NCBI RefSeq assembly: GCF_000317695.1
Contig: NC_020157.1
Coordinates: 1-64,000 of the forward strand
Length of the DNA: 64,000 nucleotides
From: Anabaena cylindrica PCC 7122
GTDB lineage: Bacteria; Cyanobacteriota; Cyanobacteriia; Cyanobacteriales; Nostocaceae
Direction of reading: 5' to 3'
The translations under genes and the position numbers were made by a program. The notes below the pieces were generated by a model. The model did not search any database. It saw nothing but the letters and a program-made list of their open reading frames with translations, and was not told the origin of the DNA. Positions 52,813-62,185 of this stretch are shown piece by piece. The stretch's first letter is position 1. The number at the start of each line of letters is the position of its first letter.

Positions 52813-53505
52813 ACTGATTTGATTTGTTTCTGGACTATCTATCAGTCCCTCTACAATTGCTTTTGTAGCAGCTTGAGCGCGGTTTTGACAATCGAGTTTA
52901 GTTAGAATGCGATGGACATGAGACCTCACAGTACCTACACTCAAAAAAAGTTTGTTGGCAATTTGATTATTTCTATCACCAATAGCAATCATTTGCAAAA
53001 TCTCTAATTCCCTAGAACTAAGCGAATATTGCCGGCACACTCGTTTTATTTTCAGACTGGGAGTAACTACTAATTGTTGAAGTTGCAAATTTTGAATTAA
53101 TATTTTAGCGATCGCAGAATCTAACCAATTTCCTCCTTTGTGTGTCACATAAATAGCTTCTGCTAACTTTTCTTTAGCTATCGTCCTTGTGCAATATGAA
53201 TCTGTACCTGCTGCGAAAGCTTCTCTAACAGAGTCTTCCATAGCTTGAGCATTAAAAATCACTATTTTAGTGATTGATGATACTTGTTTAATTCGTTTTA
53301 CGACTTCAATACCACTATCATCTTGAAGATGCAGATTAACAAGAGCTATGTGTGGAGTATAAGTTTTTATTAGTTTGAGTCCTTCTGATGCTGTTTCAGC
53401 TTCCCCACAAATCTCGATATCATGAGCAGCCGTAAGTAACACATTGATACCATATCTACTCAACTCATGGTCATCGATAATTACTGTTTTTATCATGTTG
53501 TTCAC
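52801..53505 (-). CDS. Orphan NarL/FixJ-type regulator with a pseudo-receiver
   Basis: A 234-residue regulator. The receiver (about 5-120) keeps the acidic pair Asp11/Asp12 (VIIDDHELSR) but has Asn57 (HIALVNLHL) where the phosphoacceptor Asp should be, and Ser-Tyr-Cys-Thr-Arg where the conserved Lys region lies. It therefore cannot be phosphorylated in the usual way. The LuxR HTH (about 165-225) is intact: LSSRELEILQMIAIGDRNNQ then LFLSVGTVRSHVHRILTKLD. Probably a ligand- or partner-controlled transcription factor. No kinase is adjacent. Confidence 0.85.
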   Translation of the reverse strand: MNNMIKTVIIDDHELSRYGINVLLTAAHDIEICGEAETASEGLKLIKTYTPHIALVNLHLQDDSGIEVVKRIKQVSSITKIVIFNAQAMEDSVREAFAAGTDSYCTRTIAKEKLAEAIYVTHKGGNWLDSAIAKILIQNLQLQQLVVTPSLKIKRVCRQYSLSSRELEILQMIAIGDRNNQIANKLFLSVGTVRSHVHRILTKLDCQNRAQAATKAIVEGLIDSPETNQISLTA

Positions 53506-54048
53506 CTACTATGTTTGCGGTTTCTTCTGATTTGGCAGTATTAATGATGATATTTAGAAATGCTAACTTATCTATTAAGTTAGATAGATGACAAATATAT
53601 TAATTTAATATTTTCTTAAGATTTACCCATAGAGTAAACTCTATGGTGTATTTAATAATTATCAGAAAGAAAAAATTTAAATAATTTCCATATCAAAATA
53701 AAGATAGAAAAACAACATCCAAAAGATTGAATTTTATTAAATTTCTCTAGGTAAGGGCTAGATTAGCCCTCTATATCTTGGGTGCTATTTTTTTGAATGG
53801 CATTTATATAAAGATTAGAGAGAAATTACCTAATAAAAATCAATCTTTGTACCTTTACCTGGGCAGAACAGGATAAAATACAGCCAAGTTATTTTGGGTA
53901 TTTTACAATACTGGACATACCAATATAAAACCACAACTTAGCAAATGGAACTTGACATCAAATTCCGGGTTATAAAATTTTTATACCTTTTTTATATCTT
54001 TTGGTAGTGGTACAATTAACAGCACAAGCTATACTATTAATAATTAGC
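53506..54048. other. AT-rich intergenic stretch
   Basis: No gene seen. It contains a near-palindrome GGTTATAAAATTTTTATACC (53967-53986) followed by a T run, which may serve as a terminator or protein-binding site near the end of the HTH gene at 54049. Confidence 0.4.
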
Positions 54049-54477
54049 TTATGCTCTTATAGCTGGTTTGCTACTTTCTGCTAAAAATTTTACACTTGTG
54101 TTGATTATATCAGCAATATCTACTGGATCTAGGGTATAAATTCGTGCCATGACTTCCTTCTTAATTTGTTCAACAGGATATTTATTGCTGGTTGTAACAG
54201 TATTTAATGAGTTTTTGTCCAAATCAAAATTTTGAAGGTAAGTAGATAGAGATATATAACCTTCTAAGTATTGTTCCAGAGTTTCACTATCACCACCACT
54301 CAATTTTGCTAAACGCAAGAAATTTTTAGAGTCAGTTTCGGGAATAGCTTTACCTTTCAACCATCTATATACAGTTGAAAAATCAACACCGATTTCTACA
54401 GATAAAGTTGTTTGAGTCCAGCCTTCTTTTAATAAATGTTCAATTAACTCGACTAATCGTTTATGACGTTTTTGCAT
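54049..54477 (-). CDS. Small helix-turn-helix regulator
   Basis: A 142-residue protein. The N-terminal HTH (about 10-60; TQTTLSVEIGVDFSTVYRWL) is followed by an acidic helical part (SGGDSETLEQYLEGYISLST) and a C-terminal helix around DPVDIADIINTSVKFLAES. It looks like an XRE-type regulator with a small dimerisation domain, and could control the genes across the 1-kb gap to the right. No partner toxin is next to it, so an antitoxin role is not supported. Confidence 0.7.
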   Translation of the reverse strand: MQKRHKRLVELIEHLLKEGWTQTTLSVEIGVDFSTVYRWLKGKAIPETDSKNFLRLAKLSGGDSETLEQYLEGYISLSTYLQNFDLDKNSLNTVTTSNKYPVEQIKKEVMARIYTLDPVDIADIINTSVKFLAESSKPAIRA

Positions 54478-55485
54478 AGTAGAAAACCTGGTTCTACCAG
54501 TTATAAAATTTACTTTTGCTTTTTCAACAAGTACAACAGTTTATTTTTATCGCACGTTTTACTTAATTGATAGGATTGGTGAAGACAAATAATGTTCTAA
54601 TCAAACAGGTAACAGGTAAATCATTATAAGAACACGATATGTTTCTTTCATCCCTAACAGGTGTTGTAAGTAAATAAGCGATAAAAAATATGACAAACCT
54701 AACCCTCCGACTCCTTGAAAAGGAAGTGAAAGCTCCTTATATCACAAGATAAAGGTTTGAAGAGAGGTTTTTTATTAAATTGTGCCTAACTACTCAATTC
54801 TAGTTGGGCTGTTCCTAAGAAATACATTTTATCACCCTTATTAGGTAAGAAGTTAAAATTTTGTATTAGCTCAATAATTAGGGAAGAACTACCGTATCGG
54901 TAACGATTTTGCGTCTTTTGAGGTTTTTCTTGAGCTATTTACCCATTAGCTCGCTCTCTTCACCTATCTTCAACAATAAATCAAGGGGTTCAACAATTTT
55001 AGAGGGGGGAGTGAACAATCATTTTTGCCCTAAATTATTGAGCAATTACGAAATTTTCCATACTTTACGTACTTATCCCTCTTCGGTCAAAGTAGGGTAA
55101 AACCTTAATTCTTCGTTGGCTAAAATAACGCAACTTCATTAATTTATCTAATGTTGATAAAAGAGGATTATGGCAGTGTGCGATTGAGTGAATAAAGACA
55201 AAGCCTTTCTCAGTAAATATTATAGTATATATAAGCATATTTTATAAAACTCCAGTCCGCTATATGAAAACTTGAACTGCATCGACTAGAAATGGTTATT
55301 GCATCTGTTTTAGTGGGAGACCTAGTGCCATCTTAGTCAACATCAATTGTTAAGAAATTATAAATTTAGATGCAACTTATATTGCGCTGTGCAAGATTAT
55401 TAATATTGCAGGGGGCAAGTAACAAAATCTACTTGAGAAAGCATCTATCAATAAACAAAGTGTCATCACTCTCAAATCTAAAGTT
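54478..55485. other. 1-kb intergenic region, possible replication/partition control zone
   Basis: No convincing gene. It is AT-rich, with three ACAGGT words (about 54612-54665, two of them 7 bp apart) and no strong hairpin series. It separates the HTH gene from the palindrome-bearing plasmid gene at 55486. Proposed only as a region to test for an origin or centromere. Confidence 0.35.
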
Positions 55486-56655
55486 ATGACGTACACAACA
55501 GACTTAAATCGAGTCTCTATGAATGGAGGAGAGAACCAAGCAGGGTTATCTTCTAATTCTACCACTTTTTTGGATACACAAAATCTTACTGTTGCCGAAG
55601 ATATTGAGCCAATAGGGTTAGAGACGAACTCTGAACAAAATCAGGCAGCTAATCAATACCTATCAAACAGCGCGGATCATCTAAATGAAGGTGATAGCCT
55701 GCGTGGCGAAGCCATAACAGTCGAACTAGGTAGATTAGAGGACAGAATTGAAAAGGGTTTAAGAGCTTTTTGGGACATCGGACAATCTTTGGGTCAAATT
55801 CGAGATAAACAGCTTTATCGGCAAAGTTACAAAACCTTTGATGAATATTGCCTGAACCGTTGGGAAATGTCCCGACGGTCTGCTTATCGCTTGATACAAG
55901 CTGCATTGGTTTATGAAAATGTGACCCGTGGATCACAAAGTTTTGTAAATGTGATCCATGGATCACAAAATCCTGAAACTCTAACTTGTGGATCACGAAG
56001 TTTTGTAAATGTGACCCATGGATCACAAAATCAAATTCTGCCTACGAACGAACGCCAAATCAGACCCTTAGTAACACTACCCCCAGAAAAACAACGCGAA
56101 GCTTGGGCTAAAGCAGTTTCTACAGCCCCCAATAGTAAAGTCACAGCTGCTCACGTTGCCCAAGTAGCAAGAGAGTACCACCGAGAGAACTCAGCAAATA
56201 AATCTAGGCAAAAGCATTCTTTTGAACAACAACACCAATCAACTGATAATTCTGAGCAATCATTAAACCGTAGTTGCTGGAATTGCCGTCATTCTAGTCA
56301 AGAGTTGATAAAAGATGATCACCAAAGTTTTTATTGCGATCGCCTGGGTAAATTAAGCTTTGTTGAGAAAGACGGCAACCAACGGGGTGCAGAATGCGAA
56401 TACTGGACTTACCGTTTTGGAGAATCTTCTCAAGTCAGAAAAAATGTAATCCCATTACGAGAAACTTTTAACCTGACTTTACAACTTCCAGCACAGTTAC
56501 AACCTATGCTCCAAGATGCTGCTAAAGATTCAGGTTTAACTATTATGGACTGGTTGACAAAACTGGTAGAAGAAAAGCTTTCACACGAGAATAAAAAGCA
56601 AAATACAGATATTGATGAAAATTTCGTAGGTACTGGAGTTTCAGAAGTTGCTTAA
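55486..56655 (+). CDS. Plasmid/phage-type DNA-binding protein with in-frame palindromic repeat array
   Basis: A 389-residue protein. The central conserved block (about 80-140) reads LEDRIEKGLRAFWDIGQSLG, then YKTFDEYCLNRWEMSRRSAY, an HTH-like domain common in cyanobacterial plasmid and prophage proteins. Then come four 10-residue repeats (about 146-185: VTRGSQSFVN, VIHGSQNPET, LTCGSRSFVN, VTHGSQNQIL) encoded by palindromes. RPLVTLPPEKQREAWAKAV with a KVTAAHVAQV helix follows (the ParB-like layout), then a Cys cluster (CWNCRHSS, then Cys at FYCDR and AECEYW) that may bind zinc, and a C-terminal helix. Likely role: plasmid partition or regulation; family name not certain. Confidence 0.7.
   Translation: MTYTTDLNRVSMNGGENQAGLSSNSTTFLDTQNLTVAEDIEPIGLETNSEQNQAANQYLSNSADHLNEGDSLRGEAITVELGRLEDRIEKGLRAFWDIGQSLGQIRDKQLYRQSYKTFDEYCLNRWEMSRRSAYRLIQAALVYENVTRGSQSFVNVIHGSQNPETLTCGSRSFVNVTHGSQNQILPTNERQIRPLVTLPPEKQREAWAKAVSTAPNSKVTAAHVAQVAREYHRENSANKSRQKHSFEQQHQSTDNSEQSLNRSCWNCRHSSQELIKDDHQSFYCDRLGKLSFVEKDGNQRGAECEYWTYRFGESSQVRKNVIPLRETFNLTLQLPAQLQPMLQDAAKDSGLTIMDWLTKLVEEKLSHENKKQNTDIDENFVGTGVSEVA
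55921..56040. repeat. Four 30-bp units carrying GTGAYCCATGGATCAC palindromes
   Basis: Units begin at 55921, 55951, 55981 and 56011, an exact 30-bp period (10 codons). The second unit has the perfect palindrome GTGATCCATGGATCAC; units one and four differ by one or two bases, and unit three is degraded on its left arm. Spacers alternate as two pairs, so a 60-bp block seems to have duplicated. Confidence 0.9.
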
Positions 56656-56980
56656 TATTCAGGGTTTTAAGCCAAGAGACAATATCTGAGGCAGATAGCA
56701 GTAGAAAATCAAAATAAAAACTCTTGATAGCTTGAATAGTGTAGCCATAGCTTAACCAAGATCAATCAACATTAGTTGTTGCAAAAGGCTTTTAAGTATC
56801 ACTTTTTAAAAAGTAGCCATTTATTAATAAATAACAAATTTAAAGGTATATAGGTTTACTTTATATGCCTATAAATCTTGTGCTTATGAAAATCAACATT
56901 TCTGAGTTTTAACAGTATCTACAGCGAAATGAAACTTCTAATCAGGTCAACATTTGGTAATTTGGGGGAGGACAGTTTTG

Positions 56981-58591
56981 GTGTCAGTAAGAGAGAATAA
57001 TAGAAGATATCCAAAACCTGAATTATCAGGCTATCAATTAGCAATACCTTACCCAGCAGATGCTACACGCAAAACTGGAACTGGCACTATTGCTAATCCA
57101 CAAATACCAACAACTACTAAGCAACTCAGAAAACCTAAAAACCTTCCTTTCACAGAACAACCGCTATTTATAAACAACAACTACGAGATGACAGCAACAA
57201 GTGCGCCAATTATTAGTGCTACCCAAGCATACCTTAAACAACCTGATTGGAATAAGTATACTGATGGCAAGCTTTACTTCTCAAAAGAATTTGGTAAAGG
57301 TCGTTATATTGAGTTCTACATACTTCACCAACAAGCACATCAACCACAATATATCTTGGATGGTGCGGAACATCAAATTCTGGAAAAGTACGGTGTAATG
57401 GCTGCTAGATTACACGCAGTATTTGCTACTTATGCCACACAACAAAAAGAACCTTGGAAACAGCCTTTTATCCTGCGTGGTTCAGAACTAATTAAGACAC
57501 TGCAAATATATAAAAGTAAAAAACTCAGTAAATCACAAAAACTCAAAGCTATAGCAGATTTGGCTATGGTAGTTGGTACTTTAGGAGCGGTAATTCAATG
57601 GTACGAAGGCGATTTAAATCTTAGTATTAAAGAACGTTGTTTACTGTGGATGGTCAGTGTACAGGAATATAGTCAACCGAATTTATTTCAAGAACCAGAA
57701 GATTTATTAGAAGTTATCATTCGTGTACAGCCTGGACTTTGGACTTATAATTTTCTCAATGCTGAAGGAGAAAAATCAAAAACTGCACTCTATCAATGTG
57801 GGTTTATGCCTAAGCAAGTCTTTGATTTAGATGCACATAAACATAAACTAGCTTTTGAACTTGCTTTATATATTATTCAAAATAATCGCGCTCATAAAAA
57901 TGGTACTTACACAATTCATAATTTATTGAGTAATATCTTACCAGGTTCTCAAATTGAAAAAGCAGTCAGTGATTATCGGTATGGTTGGCGATTGAGAGAA
58001 GATTTAGAAGAAGCTTTTCTGCTATTAAAAGATAAAGTTAATATGATGATTGAGTTTGATGATCAAACCTACCCAATGTGGTTAAGACCTTTGTGGGCAA
58101 TACCAGAAGAACTAGCTCATTTATCGCCTCAAGAAAGAAATCAAAAGTTACTGGGAAAGAAAAAGTTACCAGATAATTATATTCAAAATATTTTATTACC
58201 TGCTAAGTTAAGTTTTAAGTTACCTTCTTCACAGATAAATAATAATAAATCAGTAAAAAATCAAAAAAATACAAAATTTTACACAAAATCTAATAAAGCT
58301 GGTGTAAAAACACAAAGTCAGGTTGATGTTGTCATAAATAATTCTAGCATAGCTAAAACTTCGGGAGTAAGTAATGGTAAAGTAACAATTAGGAATATAC
58401 CTGTTATCAAGGAAATAACTGGCAACTTGGTTAAACAAATGAGAACAGCTAAAAAAATGAGTCAAAGAGATTTTGCTAATGCTGTAGGTATGAGTCAAAG
58501 CTGGGTCAGGGATATTGAGACCAAGGGTAAAGATGCACCTATTCCTGAAAAGTATACTGCTATAATTAAAGAGGTTTTAAATTTTAGATAA
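56981..58591 (+). CDS. Large plasmid protein with C-terminal XRE helix-turn-helix, possible replication factor
   Basis: A 536-residue protein. GTG 56981 is preferred because GGGGGAGG lies 9 bases before it; TTG 56978 and TTG 56954 are alternatives. After a disordered N-terminus (about 1-70), a helical core (about 80-370) includes LEKYGVMAARLHAVFATYAT and WMVSVQEYSQPNLFQEPEDL. A Lys/Asn-rich linker leads to an XRE HTH at the C-terminus (VKQMRTAKKMSQRDFANAVG). The winged-helix-like core with terminal HTH resembles replication-initiator-type plasmid proteins, but I recognise no named family. It is followed 27 bp later by the nuclease-like gene. Confidence 0.6.
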   Translation: MSVRENNRRYPKPELSGYQLAIPYPADATRKTGTGTIANPQIPTTTKQLRKPKNLPFTEQPLFINNNYEMTATSAPIISATQAYLKQPDWNKYTDGKLYFSKEFGKGRYIEFYILHQQAHQPQYILDGAEHQILEKYGVMAARLHAVFATYATQQKEPWKQPFILRGSELIKTLQIYKSKKLSKSQKLKAIADLAMVVGTLGAVIQWYEGDLNLSIKERCLLWMVSVQEYSQPNLFQEPEDLLEVIIRVQPGLWTYNFLNAEGEKSKTALYQCGFMPKQVFDLDAHKHKLAFELALYIIQNNRAHKNGTYTIHNLLSNILPGSQIEKAVSDYRYGWRLREDLEEAFLLLKDKVNMMIEFDDQTYPMWLRPLWAIPEELAHLSPQERNQKLLGKKKLPDNYIQNILLPAKLSFKLPSSQINNNKSVKNQKNTKFYTKSNKAGVKTQSQVDVVINNSSIAKTSGVSNGKVTIRNIPVIKEITGNLVKQMRTAKKMSQRDFANAVGMSQSWVRDIETKGKDAPIPEKYTAIIKEVLNFR

Positions 58592-58618
58592 GCTGTTGAG
58601 AATCATGAGGTAATAGCA

Positions 58619-59218
58619 ATGGCTTATAGCGATTTTAGCTTAACTAAGTTTAGGAATAATTTTCATATTACAATTAAGGAAGAAATTGATTTATTTGCTG
58701 CTGTAGAACCTATAGAACTCAGTGAAAAGTTAACCAGCACTTTGGAAGAAACTACAGAACTCGCATTAGCAATAAATACGGAAAAAGCACGCTCAGAAAT
58801 GATTATTGCGCCAATTTTGTTAGAAGTTAGGCGTAAAGCTAATTATCAAATTAGTTTATTTTCTGGTACAGATTTTAATGTTGATATTGAGAAGGGTTTA
58901 AATGGTTATTGTGATTTTGTTATCAGTCGTTCTAAGGAACAGTTAACAATTAATGCTCCTATAGTAATTATTGTAGAAGCTAAAAATGAAAATATTAAGG
59001 GTAGTTTGGGTCAATGTGCAGCAGCAATGTTAGCAGCACAGTTGTTTAATGAACAGGAAGGTAATGAAATTAAAACTGTTTATGGTGCTGTGACAACTGG
59101 AGATATTTGGAAGTTTTTAAAGTTGGTAGGGGCAGAAATATTTATTGATTTGAACAATTATTATATTAAGGAGTTAAACAAGATTTTAGGTATTTTGTGT
59201 CAAGGTGTTGAGGGTTGA
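58619..59218 (+). CDS. PD-(D/E)XK-nuclease-like protein
   Basis: A 199-residue protein common in filamentous cyanobacteria. The core motif is Asp in LNGYCDFVIS (about 95-104) followed by IVIIVEAKNENIKGSLGQC (about 116-134): an Asp, a short spacer and Glu-Ala-Lys, the PD-(D/E)XK arrangement also found in type I restriction HsdR N-termini. The N-terminal part has a helix-rich segment with Glu residues (EKARSEMIIAPILLEVRRKA). GAGGT lies upstream. It is probably cotranscribed with the HTH protein at 56981, so a DNA-processing role in plasmid maintenance or defence is possible. Nuclease activity is not demonstrated. Confidence 0.65.
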   Translation: MAYSDFSLTKFRNNFHITIKEEIDLFAAVEPIELSEKLTSTLEETTELALAINTEKARSEMIIAPILLEVRRKANYQISLFSGTDFNVDIEKGLNGYCDFVISRSKEQLTINAPIVIIVEAKNENIKGSLGQCAAAMLAAQLFNEQEGNEIKTVYGAVTTGDIWKFLKLVGAEIFIDLNNYYIKELNKILGILCQGVEG

Positions 59219-59325
59219 CAATAACACAGCCCAAAACAGTTGATATTACGTTTAAGAAAAATAACACTTCCCGCTTACTGAGAATAAAAAAGGGTAATTT
59301 TCGACTACTCACTAACTCCCCCTCA
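59215..59325. repeat. About 110-bp direct repeat, copy 1
   Basis: It starts at the stop codon of the preceding gene and matches 62688-62797 with gaps: GATATTACGTTTAAGAAAAA, then TGAGAATAAAAAAGGG and AATTTTCGACTACTCA are the best-kept parts. The following 59326-59560 stretch carries a small palindromic repeat with a HIP1 site. Confidence 0.7.
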
Positions 59326-59560
59326 AGGAATTACCACTAACACCACATTGAAAGGCGATTTCGCGGAGCGCAGTGCTGATAGCGCAGCGTGGCGTAAGCC
59401 ATAGGCGATCGCTAAATCCTTCACTTACGATGTCACGCTCGCCACTTTCTCCCCAAGGTGAGGGGATAAACCTTACTGTTAGCACTTTGTTAGTTAAATC
59501 ACTTTACCAATGGTTATATATCGGTTATGATAATAACCAAAGCTCAAGAGGATACTTGGG

Positions 59561-60508
59561 ATGTCATCGAATTATCACCTGAAACCAGAGGAAGTGAGAC
59601 GTATCCGACGTTCACTTGGAGAGACTCAGGCGCAGTTTGCATCTCGATTAGAAGTGGATGCAGTAACTGTTGCTAGATGGGAGACCGGACAGAGAAAGTG
59701 TACTGGTCTGTATGCAAAAACGATATTGGCTTTAGATACTATGTCAACTAGAAAGGGATTACAAATGGAAGAGGACAATCAAGAGAATCTTATTAGGTCT
59801 GTAGAATTAGGTGAATTGTACAGTTTCTGTAGTAATACAGCTCCCCTACTCCAGTTCCTTTATAAAGAAGTCCCATTAGACTATCGTGAAGGGATTTTAA
59901 GAAAGTACCAAGAATGGTTTGAGGTGTGGGCATATAACAGCAGCTTTCTGGATGAAATTTGCAATAGGCGGTTAATTAGGGAGATTGGTTACTTTTTGCG
60001 CCCAGTTACTTCTGGCCCTATTAATCCAAATGCAACTGAATACTATGCAGTTCAAAAACTCGCTAACTCGTGCCAATCCATTTATGAGATAGCGCAAAAT
60101 TTAGTTCCTAGTTATGAATTACTTCAAGCTAAAATCCCCATTGAGAGTCAAATTATCACTACAAGAGAGATGTTGCTTTTTATTAAACAGATTTTAGATG
60201 ACCTACTCAAGCAACCTCTTTTAGATATTCAAAACAAAGGAGATGTTGTGCTTCTCAAGTTTTACAGATCTCTATTACAGTTTGTATGGGATGAAATGCA
60301 CCAAGGTAAATGTTTACCAATACCCGCAACAGTATCCTCTGGCTTTGCCTCTATTTTATCAATTACACTTCGTGGCCCACTAACTATCTCAGTACCAGAT
60401 ATTTATGACCATAACGAACTAGAAGACATTAACAAAGTCACGAAGGATTCAATAAAAGGTCTGGAGAAGTCAATGTTATCCAAAGCTTTTGGTATCTCAT
60501 TTCATTAA
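59561..60508 (+). CDS. XRE-family regulator with a large C-terminal domain
   Basis: A 315-residue protein. The N-terminal XRE HTH (about 7-60) is LKPEEVRRIRRSLGETQAQF then LEVDAVTVARWETGQRKCTG. The C-terminal 240 residues form a helical domain I do not recognise (QFLYKEVPLDYREGILRKYQ; DLLKQPLLDIQNKGDVVLLK). GAGG lies before the start. It is a DNA-binding regulator, possibly sensing a ligand through the C-terminal part. The target is unknown; it lies between the two copies of a direct repeat. Confidence 0.75.
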   Translation: MSSNYHLKPEEVRRIRRSLGETQAQFASRLEVDAVTVARWETGQRKCTGLYAKTILALDTMSTRKGLQMEEDNQENLIRSVELGELYSFCSNTAPLLQFLYKEVPLDYREGILRKYQEWFEVWAYNSSFLDEICNRRLIREIGYFLRPVTSGPINPNATEYYAVQKLANSCQSIYEIAQNLVPSYELLQAKIPIESQIITTREMLLFIKQILDDLLKQPLLDIQNKGDVVLLKFYRSLLQFVWDEMHQGKCLPIPATVSSGFASILSITLRGPLTISVPDIYDHNELEDINKVTKDSIKGLEKSMLSKAFGISFH

Positions 60509-60606
60509 TAATTATTAACTCACAGGTGAGATATTAGGGCAAAAGTATCAAAATTTGCACTCATGGAATTGAGTAAAGAATCATGTACAATTCTGCCCTA
60601 AAGAAA

Positions 60607-60873
60607 TTATTTCTTCCCTACATCAGCCGGAATACTGCAATTTCCCTTCATCAATTGAAATTCTAAAGGGATTAGCTTAAAGTTAACTGACCCTCCGCAA
60701 CTGGATGCTGCAATTACCCATATTGCGAATAGAGCTACGATTCCTCCAGTAGCAATGATAGGTAAAGCTTGAGCGTAAGTTTTACCCAAAATGCTGTAGG
60801 CATTTGCAACAGGTTTGTTCATTACCTTATCATGAGACTGAATGTTAACAATCGAATTGGCTTTATCTGTCAT
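60607..60873 (-). CDS. Small single-TM membrane protein of unknown function
   Basis: An 88-residue protein: a polar N-terminus (about 1-35), a TM at about 37-57 (PIIATGGIVALFAIWVIAAS), then a short extracytoplasmic part with two Cys (SSCGGSV and GNCSIPA) that could form a disulphide. No family recognised. It is on the opposite strand to the XRE gene and about 230 bp from the PadR operon, with the same direction. Confidence 0.55.
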   Translation of the reverse strand: MTDKANSIVNIQSHDKVMNKPVANAYSILGKTYAQALPIIATGGIVALFAIWVIAASSCGGSVNFKLIPLEFQLMKGNCSIPADVGKK

Positions 60874-61098
60874 ATTGTTACTTCATAATTTATGTAGAAA
60901 TAGAGAGCGAGTCTATCCGTTTTTCAGGCTCCCCGACTTGCTCTAATTATTTATGTACCGTTGACATCTGCTAGAGGAACGGGAATCAACTAATTCACTG
61001 TTCCAGAAGACAATCAAACCGTTAAACATATATAATTCACTCAAAAATTGTGAATTATTGAGTTGGAAGCAATTTAGTCACTTTAAATAGATATACAT

Positions 61099-61752
61099 CT
61101 ATTTATCACCAACTTTTTTGGTTGTATTACCATCCCTGTAATCTTCCCACCTAATTCTTAATTTAGCCCAACCCATTCCTAGCAAACACCGAGTGGTTCT
61201 GAGATGAAAAACTAATCCTGAACATCCAGATTTTATCCAATTTCTCTGTAACTCTTCTAGGTCACTGCGCCAGTCTTCTGGAAGTTTTTTTCCAATCCAA
61301 ACAGGTAATTTAAGTTTTCTTGTAGATGATTGATTCTCGCTAAAAAAATCCTTGATTGCTTCATCAAATTCAACGTTGGCATTTTGTAAACTTTCTCTTG
61401 AATCCTGGAAAATTTTGATAGCTTTTTTTATATCCTGCTGAGTTTGTAAAAGAATGCTGCCATCAATATCTTTACAATCATTATTGAACGCAACCTGAAG
61501 TTGTATCTCATAGATTTTTTCTATCTTGTTTAAAGCTTGATTAATACCTTGGTTTTTCTGCTCTACAAATCTTTCTATAAAAGGTTTGATTTGTTGTTTG
61601 CAACACAATCCAATTACAAACAAGATTATTAGTAATAATCTTGGAAAGACCCATAGTATGAGCCACAGTATGAATAATACTGGTAACAGCACTATTTGAA
61701 ATATTATTGGGAGTTTGGGGACTTGTTTCAAAAAATTATTCAAGTATTCCAT
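61099..61752 (-). CDS. Membrane protein in a PadR operon, unknown function
   Basis: A 217-residue protein. The N-terminal 50 residues hold two hydrophobic helices (IIFQIVLLPVLFILWLILWV and LLLIILFVIGL), followed by a Cys-Cys and a cytoplasmic coiled-coil part (about 60-140; NKIEKIYEIQLQVAF, IKKAIKIFQDSRESL), then a basic Trp-rich end. Its start is one base after the padR stop, so the two genes are translationally coupled. It is likely the regulated effector, perhaps a stress- or toxin-related membrane protein; no family is recognised. Confidence 0.6.
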   Translation of the reverse strand: MEYLNNFLKQVPKLPIIFQIVLLPVLFILWLILWVFPRLLLIILFVIGLCCKQQIKPFIERFVEQKNQGINQALNKIEKIYEIQLQVAFNNDCKDIDGSILLQTQQDIKKAIKIFQDSRESLQNANVEFDEAIKDFFSENQSSTRKLKLPVWIGKKLPEDWRSDLEELQRNWIKSGCSGLVFHLRTTRCLLGMGWAKLRIRWEDYRDGNTTKKVGDK

Positions 61753-61753
61753 A

Positions 61754-62146
61754 CTACACCCCCTCTACTCCCAATTGATTAGGTAGTAGTTGTACAAAAT
61801 TCAATTGTTCAATAAAAACTGGTTTCCATCCAGCAAGATGGGCGCGGTATTCCTGAGTTTCTCTAAGTACCTGTTCCCCTAAACCAGTAATTTCGTAATA
61901 TTTGCGTCGCGCACCACCTGATTCTGGGTCTGTTTCTTCACCCCAACGAGATTTAACTAAACCTTTTTTTTCCATCCGATGGAGTGTGGGGTACAGGCTA
62001 CCAAATCCTATCTGGCGCTTACCATCACTAGCTTCGTTAATGGCGTTCATAACTTGCAGTCCGTATAGTTCTTTGCCACGCAACACTGTCAGCAGGTCTT
62101 CTTCAAGAGCTGACAGGGTGATTAACTCTTCATTTTTTTTAGCCAT
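61754..62146 (-). CDS. PadR-family transcriptional regulator
   Basis: A 130-residue regulator with the PadR winged helix: LSALEEDLLTVLRGKELYGL, then the recognition part GFGSLYPTLHRMEKKGLV and the wing WGEETDPESGGARRKYYEIT. The C-terminal dimer helix is short, as in PadR-s2 proteins. It normally represses its own operon, here itself and the membrane protein at 61099. A good promoter is visible upstream (62186-62215). Confidence 0.85.
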   Translation of the reverse strand: MAKKNEELITLSALEEDLLTVLRGKELYGLQVMNAINEASDGKRQIGFGSLYPTLHRMEKKGLVKSRWGEETDPESGGARRKYYEITGLGEQVLRETQEYRAHLAGWKPVFIEQLNFVQLLPNQLGVEGV

Positions 62147-62185
62147 GAATTATTTGCTAGTGGATGATATATGTAATAACGATGT

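Noticed and set aside
54600..54670. ACAGGT direct repeats as iterons
   Set aside because: Only three short words with irregular spacing; too weak to call an origin here.
54909..55565. Short frames in the 1-kb gap
   Set aside because: No ribosome binding site, no family, AT-rich chance frames.
55921..56040. CRISPR-like array
   Set aside because: The 30-bp period with palindromic cores looks superficially similar, but there are no unique spacers, the units lie in frame inside a gene and no cas genes are present.
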